NCBI GenBank assembly: GCA_963579025.1
Contig: CAUZFZ010000081.1
Coordinates: 1 to 44,710 of the forward strand
Origin: CAUZFZ01 sp963579025
GTDB taxonomy: Bacteria; Planctomycetota; Planctomycetia; Planctomycetales; Planctomycetaceae
Direction: 5' to 3'
DNA length: 44,710 nucleotides
The stretch's first letter is position 1; each line of letters opens with the position of its first letter. The notes beneath the pieces are model-generated. The model was not told the origin of the DNA. It saw only the letters and a list, made by a program, of their open reading frames with translations, and made no database searches. A program made the position numbers and the translations under genes. Positions 25,835 to 33,425 of the stretch are shown here, piece by piece.

Positions 25835-27268
25835 TCAAGTCAGCCCGGCAATCGGGTCGCCGAAATAAATGTGATTCGGGCGGTCGACTTCGTCCTTCCA
25901 CGCTGCCGTTCGCGGCAGGCCGAGTGCTTCGTAAATCGTCGCGGCCATGTTCTCTGGCTTTTGCGGATCTGCGGCCGGATAGCCGCCAGTTTTGTCCGAT
26001 GAGCCAACAACTCGACCACCGACGATTCCGCCGCCGGCGAAGAAGACCGTCTGCACAGCTCCCCAGTGATCCCGTCCAGGCGCCTTGTAATGCTGTGGCA
26101 ACCCAAAGACTTTCGGTGTGCGACCAAACTCGCCGGCCATGACGACGAGCGTGGAATCGAGCAAACCGGACTCGCTCAGGTCATCAAGAAGCGCAGACAC
26201 CGACCGGTCCATCGGTGGCAGGAGAGAGTTCTTCAGATTCGGGAACGCGTTGCCGTGCGTGTCCCAAGTCTCGTTATTGCCGAGATTGACCTGCACCAGA
26301 CTGACGCCCGCTTCCACCAGTCGCCGTGCCATCAGTAGCGACCAGCCGAACGAGTTGCGGCCGTAGCGATCCAGCACACTGTCTTCGGCAGTGGTGACGT
26401 CGAACGCGCCCTGCACTCGCTGATCCGTCAGTAGTGAGATAGCTCCCTGGCGATAGCGATCAAACTGCTGGACGTTGGCGGTTCGATCGAGATCACGTCG
26501 TTGTTTCTCGATACTCGTCATGAGTTGGAATCGCGTTGACAGCCGGGAACCGGACAGGCCTTCAGGCAGCGCGAGATTGGGTGCCTGAAACTTGAGCCCG
26601 GCTTTCTCCGGGCCACGCGCGTGGTGAAATTCGAATTCCGGAAACGCGCCATACGTCTTACCGTTGAAGGGAGCCGCCGACACGAACCATGGATCGCGTC
26701 GTCGGCCAAGTTGACCGCCGAACTGGCCGGGGATGACACGTCCGCTGCGATGAATCAGACGCTCGGGCAGGGCGATGGCAGGCGGCAGGTTGTTGCGGGG
26801 CGCCAACTGATCGCCGGCAATTGCCGCGATGGATGGCCAGTCTTCCGGCATCGGTCGGCTGCCACTGAATGTGGGCGGCATCGGTGTGCGGCCAGAGAGC
26901 ATCACCATATGTCCCTGGGAATGCTCGTTGTACGGATGCGTGAGGGATCGGACGATCGACCAGTTTCGACTTCGGGCCGCCAGCATCGGCATGTGCTCGC
27001 AAATCTGCAGCCCCGGCGTTTCCGTGGAGATCGGTGAGAACTCTCCTCGGATGTTGTCGGGAGCGTTCGGCTTCATATCGAAGCTGTCATGCTGGCCAAG
27101 TCCTCCAGACAAGAAGATGTAGATTACTGAGCTGGCAGTCTGAACCTGTGAGGCGGAATCGGCCGCCCGCAAGGCCTCCACATGGTTCATACCCAGGCCG
27201 AGGAGCCCGACCGAACCAGCCTGAATGGCCGTCCTGCGTGAAATATGCGGATGAGTCAGCAAATGCAT
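25835..27268 (-). CDS. DUF1501 family protein, stand-alone
   Basis: A 477-residue DUF1501 protein. The N-terminus has a twin-arginine-like signal (HISRRTAIQAGSVGLLGLG). It shows the family blocks IYIFLSGGLGQHDSFDMKP, ERYG-type DRYGRNSFGWSLLMARRLVEAGV, ETWDTHGN, and VVMAGEFGRTPKV...GRDHWG, which hold the conserved His, Asp and Glu positions. No PSCyt1/DUF1549/DUF1553 gene is beside it, unlike the pair at the start of the window; the cytochrome-like remnant at about 24553-24660, on the same strand but beyond the DnaJ gene, is the only possible trace. It is divergent from the sigma54 activator. Confidence 0.92.
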   Translation of the reverse strand: MHLLTHPHISRRTAIQAGSVGLLGLGMNHVEALRAADSASQVQTASSVIYIFLSGGLGQHDSFDMKPNAPDNIRGEFSPISTETPGLQICEHMPMLAARSRNWSIVRSLTHPYNEHSQGHMVMLSGRTPMPPTFSGSRPMPEDWPSIAAIAGDQLAPRNNLPPAIALPERLIHRSGRVIPGQFGGQLGRRRDPWFVSAAPFNGKTYGAFPEFEFHHARGPEKAGLKFQAPNLALPEGLSGSRLSTRFQLMTSIEKQRRDLDRTANVQQFDRYRQGAISLLTDQRVQGAFDVTTAEDSVLDRYGRNSFGWSLLMARRLVEAGVSLVQVNLGNNETWDTHGNAFPNLKNSLLPPMDRSVSALLDDLSESGLLDSTLVVMAGEFGRTPKVFGLPQHYKAPGRDHWGAVQTVFFAGGGIVGGRVVGSSDKTGGYPAADPQKPENMAATIYEALGLPRTAAWKDEVDRPNHIYFGDPIAGLT

Positions 27269-27638
27269 GCGGTTCGTTTCCGGCGTCAGTGATTCAATGC
27301 TTGGCGATGCGACACGGGGGTCCTCGAAGCGTACACCGTACCCGTTGTATCGATCGACGCCAGGAGAATTGCCGAAGCGTTTCGGTTTGAGTCGTTTACG
27401 GCAGCGTGCTCATGCTCTATGAGCGTCGTCGGTGGTGAGCTGCGGGAAGTTTGCGTCTGGTGGGCAATTGAAAACGACGGCTCAATAGATGCGGCTGTAT
27501 AGATTGCTTGCGAGTGCGTCTCACACTGGCGTATTCTCAGAGTTGCCGATTTTCCGGCGAATTTCTGTCGCGATGCTATGCAGCTTTCAAACGATGCGTG
27601 GCGTTTGAGAAGCCAGACCTACGGGAAGCGAACGGACT
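27269..27638. other. Divergent intergenic region
   Basis: A 370-nt gap between the divergent DUF1501 and sigma54-activator genes. I looked for a -24/-12 promoter (GG-N10-GC) and found only a mis-spaced GGCG...TTGCC near 27532-27550. No repeat, RNA or small gene is supported. Confidence 0.4.
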
Positions 27639-29657
27639 GTGTATCTGATTCTGCGGGACGAAATGAAGTGGCGAAACGTGTTCCGGTTGATTCCGGGACA
27701 GGTGACGACGATCGGCCGCGCTCCGACAAATCGCGTTGTCGTACCTGACGACATCTGCAGCCGACACCATTGTGAGGTCTTTCAAGCGGGCGGCGAGTGG
27801 ATGGTTCGTGATCTGGATAGCCGCAATGGAACTCTGCTCGGTGCGGAAACCGTTGATGACGACAGTCCCCTCAGCGAAGGCGATCAGATTCAGATTGGTG
27901 AGTTCTTTCTCGTTTTCACGCAGGACATTTCACAGCCGTCGGTCGAATCGGAGGAACTGGAATCCGACACAAACACTGAAACGCTCGACGGCGCGGCCAT
28001 TAAAGCAGCCGGGCTCAGTAGTCCCGAGATTCTGCATCGTCGGCAGCGTACCCGGTACCACGGTGGTCCCGAAGATATCGGACGTGACCGCACCAGCCAG
28101 GAACTGGCTCGGCTGTACCGCCTGGCTCTCGACATGGGTTCGGCCGCAGATGCCGCCGCGCTTTCCGAGATTGTCCTGTCCGGACTGTTCACGGCGATTC
28201 AGGTCGATATCGGTGCTGTGCTGTTACTGCCCGAAGCGACAAAAGATGCTGATTCCGCCAACCTTCGCGTTGTCGCGTTTCGTGCCAGCGAAGATCAAAG
28301 TTATGAGAAAGTTTCGACCTCTCTGACCGAGATCGTCCTGGAAGACAGCGAGGCCATTCTGGCGAGAGATGTCAAAGACGACGCTCGTCTGACCGACACG
28401 GCCAGTCTGGAGCAGTTGCAGGCGCGGAGCGTGATTTGTGCCCCGATTCGCGCAGCCGATTCAATCTTTGGTGTTGTCCACCTCTACACGACACATGGCG
28501 GGCGGACACTGGAAGTCGACGATCTGGAATTCACACTGGCTGTGGCAGATCAGTTCGCGATCGCTCTGGACAATCTGCATAAGCGTCAACATCTGCAGGC
28601 CGGGCTCGAACTGGCACGTGATGAGGCCGATACGCTTCGTAACCAGTTGGAAATCGAAAGCGACCTGGTGGGCACGAGTCCGTCGATGCAGGAACTCCAG
28701 CAGTCGATTGGACGCATCGCTCAGACTGATGCCACGGTGTTGATTCGCGGAGAAAGCGGCGTCGGCAAAGAACTGGTCTCGCGAGCGATTCACTTCAGCA
28801 GTGATCGGCGTAATGGGCCGTTCGTGTGTTTGAACTGCGCGGCTCTGTCCGAAACTCTGCTGGAAAGCGAGTTGTTCGGACACGAAAAGGGCTCGTTCAC
28901 GGGCGCCGTCAACCGAAAGATCGGAAAATTCGAGCAGGCGAATCGCGGAACACTATTCCTCGACGAAGTCGGCGAAATGAGTCTACCGATACAGGCAAAG
29001 TTCCTGCGCGTCCTGGAAGGGCATGCCTTCGAGCGTGTCGGCGGCGGCACTCAGATCAATGTCGACACGCGAGTCGTTGCGGCCACGAATCGTGACCTTG
29101 AGCAGGCCATCGAAGAAAAGACGTTTCGCCAGGATTTGTTCTATCGCCTGTTCGTTGTCGAAATCGCAGTCGCCGCACTGCGTGATCACGCGACGGACAT
29201 CCCCATCCTGGCGGACCATTTCCTGCAGAGATGCCGCGCTAAAGCGAGTTGTCGAGTCACGGCGTTTTCCGAGGAAGCCATGTCGGCGCTGTCTGACTAC
29301 GAGTGGCCTGGCAACGTGCGCGAGCTGCAGAATACGGTCGAACGAGCGGTCATACTCTCGCGCGGTCCGCTGGTGGAAGTTAGCGACATCCAGTTTTCGA
29401 CTCGCACAACAACGACAGCGACTCCAATCACCTTGAGCTCAACGCCGGCGAAGAGCAGTCCAGCTTCTGGCAGTGACAACTCTGAAGGTCGGGACGTTTC
29501 TTTAGAGCGTCTTGAACGCGAGCACATTCTGGCCACGCTGAAACGAACTGACTGGAACAAGTCGATGGCGTCTCAGATTCTGGGCATCGAGCGTTCGACG
29601 CTGGATCGTAAGCTGAAGCGGTACAACGTCAGTCGTCCAGACCGCGGTGAACGATAG
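27639..29657 (+). CDS. FHA-GAF-AAA sigma54-dependent transcriptional activator
   Basis: A 672-residue activator of sigma54 RNA polymerase. An FHA domain (about 1-95, with GRAPTNRVVVPDDICSRHHCEV and the DSRNGT loop) would bind a phosphothreonine partner, linking it to Ser/Thr kinases. A GAF domain (about 150-325) follows. The AAA+ core has Walker A GESGVGKE at 371-378 and the sigma54-contacting loop GSFTGA at 418-423, where most relatives have GAFTGA. FLDEVGEM is the Walker B region. A Fis-type helix-turn-helix lies near 625-665. The start is GTG at 27639, needed to include the first FHA strand; an ATG at 27663 would trim it. There is no response-regulator receiver domain. Target genes are unknown. 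Confidence 0.93.
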   Translation: MYLILRDEMKWRNVFRLIPGQVTTIGRAPTNRVVVPDDICSRHHCEVFQAGGEWMVRDLDSRNGTLLGAETVDDDSPLSEGDQIQIGEFFLVFTQDISQPSVESEELESDTNTETLDGAAIKAAGLSSPEILHRRQRTRYHGGPEDIGRDRTSQELARLYRLALDMGSAADAAALSEIVLSGLFTAIQVDIGAVLLLPEATKDADSANLRVVAFRASEDQSYEKVSTSLTEIVLEDSEAILARDVKDDARLTDTASLEQLQARSVICAPIRAADSIFGVVHLYTTHGGRTLEVDDLEFTLAVADQFAIALDNLHKRQHLQAGLELARDEADTLRNQLEIESDLVGTSPSMQELQQSIGRIAQTDATVLIRGESGVGKELVSRAIHFSSDRRNGPFVCLNCAALSETLLESELFGHEKGSFTGAVNRKIGKFEQANRGTLFLDEVGEMSLPIQAKFLRVLEGHAFERVGGGTQINVDTRVVAATNRDLEQAIEEKTFRQDLFYRLFVVEIAVAALRDHATDIPILADHFLQRCRAKASCRVTAFSEEAMSALSDYEWPGNVRELQNTVERAVILSRGPLVEVSDIQFSTRTTTTATPITLSSTPAKSSPASGSDNSEGRDVSLERLEREHILATLKRTDWNKSMASQILGIERSTLDRKLKRYNVSRPDRGER

Positions 29658-30111
29658 CCAGCGGCCTCACCGCATTGCGTTGTCCGTCGCAGGGGCGACA
29701 AATCCACACTTGGGCCGACCGCATCAGAGTTCGGTCCGCCCGTCTGATTTTTTCTGAGTTGGGAATGCTGATTTTTGATTGACTTCATGATCCAGCATCC
29801 TGAGAATCCCCTTCTTGCCTGCCTTTTTCTTCCAACGTGTCATCGTCCTTCCATCGTCAGCACTAGAGACTGCCACCCGCCGCATGCACTTCTCTATCTA
29901 CTCGTTATTGGCTTGAAGTGCCTATTGTCGTTCATGTTGACAGTGCGGGTTCGTCCCCGTAGCGGTTTCCATTTCGGCCACAACTCGTCTCGTGTGCATC
30001 GTTCAAGATTCTAAGCCAGGCAGATCGTCTCTGTGAGGAGACAGAGACCGTCCTAATGCCGCAGGGAGCGCGGCACGGTTAACCCGTTTCCGTAGAGCTG
30101 GAGCCTCCCGA
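29658..30111. other. Gene-free region with a terminator-like stem and a hairpin element
   Basis: A 454-nt gap. A stem GGGCCGACCG (29712-29721) / CGGTCCGCCC (29732-29741), with one mismatch, is followed by GTCTGATTTTTT and may terminate the activator gene. A second hairpin GTCTCTGT/ACAGAGAC lies at 30027-30048. A 79-codon frame (29775-30014) has no coding character. Confidence 0.5.
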
Positions 30112-30360
30112 ATGCCAACTTCTCTTGCTGACGTCAGCACGACCGACCTCGACACCGCACTTAAAGTGAAGCTGCACGAGTATCCGGTAATCAACTTCGA
30201 TGACCTTGGGATTGAACCAGGCGATCCGACTGAGGCGAAACCGGGCTCGGAAGAGAAAGTCGTGATGCTGGCAGCCAGGTACAACGCGGGCCTGCCCCTG
30301 TGGCACAACGAAGACTGCGTCGACCACGGTCCTGGAGGAACGGTCGACGAAGAAGACTAG
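30112..30360 (+). CDS. Small acidic protein of unknown function
   Basis: An 82-residue acidic protein, with no signal peptide or membrane segment. It holds a motif-like ending: LAARYNAGLPLWHNEDCVDHGPGG, with one Cys and three His that could bind metal, then an acidic tail. GGAG is present about 11 nt before the ATG, and a strong terminator follows 26 nt after the stop, which together argue that this is a real monocistronic gene. I do not recognise the family with certainty. Confidence 0.65.
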   Translation: MPTSLADVSTTDLDTALKVKLHEYPVINFDDLGIEPGDPTEAKPGSEEKVVMLAARYNAGLPLWHNEDCVDHGPGGTVDEED

Positions 30361-30386
30361 TGGACACAGACGGCGTTAGATTCCAC

Positions 30387-30423
30387 AGCCCCTCGGATGC
30401 TTGCATCCGAGGGGCTCTTTTTG
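30387..30423 (+). terminator. Strong rho-independent terminator
   Basis: A perfect 14-bp stem AGCCCCTCGGATGC (30387-30400) / GCATCCGAGGGGCT (30403-30416) with a 2-nt loop is followed by CTTTTTGTT. It ends the small acidic protein gene. Confidence 0.88.
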
Positions 30424-30557
30424 TTCGCGGCCGACGCAGTCGCGTTTTGCGGCTGCTTTTACGTGGCGAGAGCAGGTTGCGACGGACTGCCTCCCCCGGT
30501 AAATTTCGCGGCTCTGATAGTCGTAACCCCATGAATAGCTGTGAGAAAGGGAGTCCA

Positions 30558-30677
30558 ATGGTTCAACGTCCCCGCACCAAACTGCACAAGGGACGCAGCA
30601 CTGCTCGCTGCCCCAAATGTGGCAAAGTGGTCCGTCGCCGAGTTCGCTGTAAGACCTGCAACCGAAAACTCAAGTAA
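30558..30677 (+). CDS. Tiny basic zinc-ribbon protein
   Basis: A 39-residue, very basic protein: CPKC at 18-21 and CKTC at 31-34 form a four-cysteine zinc ribbon, with Lys/Arg at about 40% of positions. GGGAG sits 7 nt before the ATG. The composition (Lys/Arg-rich with a CxxC-x9-CxxC knuckle) recalls small ribosomal proteins or RNA-binding ribbons, but it is not a ribosomal protein I can name. It lies alone between a terminator and the DUF1501 gene, 144 nt upstream of the latter's start. Nucleic-acid binding is inferred from charge and ribbon only. Confidence 0.65.
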   Translation: MVQRPRTKLHKGRSTARCPKCGKVVRRRVRCKTCNRKLK

Positions 30678-30821
30678 GCAAGGAGTCGACCGGACCTGGG
30701 ACCGATATGGCTTGTTCCCTCAGTACCGGTGTGGCATCCTCACTTACCTGAGTGCGCTGTTGTCGTAAGTGACTCGAACAGGCCCTTGTTTTCAGACGTG
30801 TTGTTCCTGAAGGAGCTTGAT

Positions 30822-32288
30822 ATGTGGCGGATCACTGGGGAGCCCGGAAAAGACCTGTGTGATAGTCATCTCGGAGTTTCACGCCGCGACATGTTGCGTG
30901 TGGGTGGCTCGGGAATGCTCGGTCTGTCGCTGGGTTCCATGCTGCAGCTCAAAGCTGACGCCGCTCAATTGCCCGCAGGGGGAACCGGTTGGGGCAAGGC
31001 CAAGCACATCATCATGTGCTATCTGCAGGGTGGCCCGTCGCATTTGGATCTCTGGGATCCAAAATCCGGCGTCCCGGATAATGTGAAGAGCGTCTTCAAG
31101 CCAATTGATACGAAGCTGCCAGGCGTGCAGTTCACCGAACTGCTGCCGAAGCTCGCTCAGGTCAATGACCGCTTCACGATGATTCGGTCGATGAGCTATA
31201 CGCCCAACGGCCTGTTCAATCATACGGCCGCCATTTACCAGATGATGACTGGGTACACGACGGACAAGGTCAGCGCCTCCGGTCAGCTCGAACCGCCGGA
31301 TCCCAAGGACTTTCCCAACTTCGGCTCAAATATCATTCGGCTGAGGCCCCCGACTGTTCCGATGCTGCCGTTCGTCATGCTGCCGCGTCCGCTGCAGGAG
31401 AGCAATGTCGTCGGCAAGGGTGGAACGGCCGGCTTCCTTGGTCGTTCATTCGATCCGTACACGCTGTACCCGCCCGGGGACGACCTCGACATGACGAAGA
31501 TGACGAAGATCAAGATTGATGATCTTCAGCTTCGCCCGGACGTGTTTGCTCAACGACTCAACCGCCGCGCCAAGCTTCGCGACCAGATCGTGAAACGTAT
31601 GAAGGTCGTTGACGAAGCGGTGAAGGACTACACGCTTAACGAGTATTACGACCGGGCTCTCAGTCTGATCGTCTCCGGCCGCGCTCGTGAGGCCTTCGAT
31701 GTCGAAGCCGAGCCCGCCGCGATACGTGAACGATATGGCCGTAACACGTTTGGAGACTGCTGCCTGCTGGCTCGCCGGCTGGTGGAAGCCGGTACGCGGG
31801 TCGTCGAAGTTATCTGGCCGAAGGTGGCGAATTCCGACAACCATTCGTGGGATGTCCATTCAGGACTCTCCAAACGCATGAAGAACCAGTCGGGACCGAT
31901 GCTTGACGGCGGCCTGTCAGCACTGATTTCCGACCTCGACGAACGCGGCCTGCTGGACGAAACGCTGGTGGTTTGCATCGGTGAATTTGGTCGCAGTCCA
32001 CAAAGAGGCGTCAGCACGTCCGGCAACAACAACCAGGATGATGGCCGCGACCACTGGCCATACTGCTACACGGGCGTCGTTGCCGGTGCTGGCTTCAAAC
32101 GTGGTTACGTTCACGGCGAGTCTGATCAAACCGGTTCTGCCCCACTGCGTGATCCGGTGCATCCTGGCAATCTGCTGGCCGGCATCTATCACTCGTTCGG
32201 CATCGAGCCACAGACGATTGTCTACAATCACCTCAACCAGCCACGCGAGCTGGTCAAGGCGGAGCGCGTCGAAGCACTGTTTGCGTGA
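30822..32288 (+). CDS. DUF1501 family protein, stand-alone
   Basis: A 488-residue DUF1501 protein. The ATG at 30822 has AGGAG 8 nt upstream. A twin-arginine signal (VSRRDMLRVGGSGMLGLSLG) indicates Tat export. Family blocks include MCYLQGGPSHLDLWDPK, RERYGRNTFGDCCLLARRLVEAG, DNHSWDVH and VCIGEFGRSP...DDGRDHWPYCYTGVVAGAGFKRG. It is the third DUF1501 gene in the window and, like the second, has no adjacent DUF1549/DUF1553 partner. A strong terminator follows, so it is transcribed alone or with the zinc-ribbon gene. Function not established. Confidence 0.93.
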   Translation: MWRITGEPGKDLCDSHLGVSRRDMLRVGGSGMLGLSLGSMLQLKADAAQLPAGGTGWGKAKHIIMCYLQGGPSHLDLWDPKSGVPDNVKSVFKPIDTKLPGVQFTELLPKLAQVNDRFTMIRSMSYTPNGLFNHTAAIYQMMTGYTTDKVSASGQLEPPDPKDFPNFGSNIIRLRPPTVPMLPFVMLPRPLQESNVVGKGGTAGFLGRSFDPYTLYPPGDDLDMTKMTKIKIDDLQLRPDVFAQRLNRRAKLRDQIVKRMKVVDEAVKDYTLNEYYDRALSLIVSGRAREAFDVEAEPAAIRERYGRNTFGDCCLLARRLVEAGTRVVEVIWPKVANSDNHSWDVHSGLSKRMKNQSGPMLDGGLSALISDLDERGLLDETLVVCIGEFGRSPQRGVSTSGNNNQDDGRDHWPYCYTGVVAGAGFKRGYVHGESDQTGSAPLRDPVHPGNLLAGIYHSFGIEPQTIVYNHLNQPRELVKAERVEALFA

Positions 32289-32314
32289 GATCGACCGTCC
32301 ACATCGAATTGAAG

Positions 32315-32351
32315 AGCCCACTCGGAGCGATGTTCCGAGTGGGCTTTTTTG
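32315..32351 (+). terminator. Rho-independent terminator after the third DUF1501 gene
   Basis: A 12-bp stem AGCCCACTCGGA (32315-32326) / TCCGAGTGGGCT (32334-32345) with a 7-nt loop is followed by TTTTTTG, 27 nt after the stop. Confidence 0.9.
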
Positions 32352-32396
32352 TTCCGTCTCGGGGTAAGCGTGAGACCGTGAACACGCGGCCTGTTT

Positions 32397-32780
32397 CTAT
32401 GCGCCATCGAGGTCATCCAGCTCCCGGAGTGCCTGGTCGCCGACGGTCTCAGCGGGCTGAGGTTCCGGCCATTGACTGTTTTCGCGAAGCAGGTGCTCGG
32501 CCTGCTCGAACGGACAGAACGTTTCCAGTCGCGTGAAGAAAGGGCGGCTGGAAGGGTCGCGAATCGCCTCCGGGAACGACTCGGCCTTGCCAAGCAGATG
32601 CCGCGAGTTGGTGCCCAGAACAAGCTCACGGCAACGCGCAGCCACTTCGAGCCATCCCGCCTGGCAGGCCTCGTATCCGGCCAGCACAAGGAAACGATCA
32701 CGTCCGGGTGCCTGCTGCTTTCCATGAGACAGCCGGGCAAGCCGTGCGTAGGCCAGCATCGCAATTTCGTGATTTCGCAC
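32397..32780 (-). CDS. Small soluble protein of unknown function
   Basis: About 127 residues, no signal or membrane segment. It is rich in Arg, Leu and Ala with a helical look: RDRFLVLAGYEACQAGWLEVAARCRELVL, then RPFFTRLETFCPFEQAEHLL. A GTG at 32780 gives the start VRNHEIAMLAYARL; an ATG at 32759 or a TTG at 32834 are alternatives, and none has a strong ribosome-binding site. The repeat-like helical pattern suggests a small TPR-like or regulatory protein, but this is weak. I recall similar planctomycete proteins without a known function. It is divergent from the Rieske gene and convergent with the DUF1501 terminator. Confidence 0.65.
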   Translation of the reverse strand: MRNHEIAMLAYARLARLSHGKQQAPGRDRFLVLAGYEACQAGWLEVAARCRELVLGTNSRHLLGKAESFPEAIRDPSSRPFFTRLETFCPFEQAEHLLRENSQWPEPQPAETVGDQALRELDDLDGA

Positions 32781-33038
32781 GGGAGATTCTCTCAATGGAA
32801 AACTGCAGCCTGATGGGTAACCGGTGGACGCCAATCGAATGTGACCCGCTTTGAGCGGTAAATCGCCCGTGCTCTGTCACAGCTTAGATATGGCCTGGCA
32901 GGTGTCGAGCGTAGCCAGTCACGTCCAATGCCGTGAGGATCGGAGCACTCGCCTGAGTGAGGTGCATTCTCTAGCATTCGGTGTGTACGGATTTGTGTGA
33001 TTCGAAAGAGAAAACCAGCACGGACGAACAAGAAACTT

Positions 33039-33380
33039 ATGTCGGAATACCGGACAATTGCCAAGGTTGGTGCGGTGCCCGAAGGCGAGGGGCGCGCGTT
33101 TACGATAGATGGTCGCATCGTGGCAGTGTTTCTGATCGACGGCGAATACTTTGCAATCAATGACTTGTGTCCACACATGGGGGCGTCGCTTTCTTCCGGA
33201 TACGTCGAGGATCACGCCGTCACGTGCCCGTGGCATGCCTGGCGATTCAGCGTGCAGGACGGAACCTGGGTCGACAACCCGAAAGTAAAAACCGAGTGCT
33301 ATCCAGTGCGCGTGGACGGAGACAACATTCAGGTGGTCGTTGCGGAAGTGACTGATGCAGAAGGCGGGTGCAGTTTGTAA
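33039..33380 (+). CDS. Rieske [2Fe-2S] ferredoxin
   Basis: A 113-residue stand-alone Rieske protein of the NirD/dioxygenase-ferredoxin kind. The cluster ligands are C44-P-H46 (CPHMG) and C63-P-W-H66 (CPWHAW), i.e. CxH and CxxH spaced as usual. There is no signal peptide, so it is a cytoplasmic electron carrier. The ATG at 33039 begins MSEYRTIAKVG, the expected first strand; a longer frame from 32997 would add a basic extension. No oxygenase or reductase partner is adjacent. comEC starts 45 nt after the stop on the same strand, so the two may share a transcript, with no obvious functional link. Confidence 0.92.
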   Translation: MSEYRTIAKVGAVPEGEGRAFTIDGRIVAVFLIDGEYFAINDLCPHMGASLSSGYVEDHAVTCPWHAWRFSVQDGTWVDNPKVKTECYPVRVDGDNIQVVVAEVTDAEGGCSL

Positions 33381-33425
33381 CGTCGCTGCTTGACACGAAG
33401 CCGTAACGTTGACGGTGGGCCATTC

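Noticed and set aside
27532..27550. Possible sigma54 promoter before the activator gene
   Set aside because: The GG to GC spacing is 15 nt instead of the required 10.
29775..30014. 79-codon frame after the sigma54 activator
   Set aside because: No coding character and no start signal; it lies in a gap with terminator-like structure.
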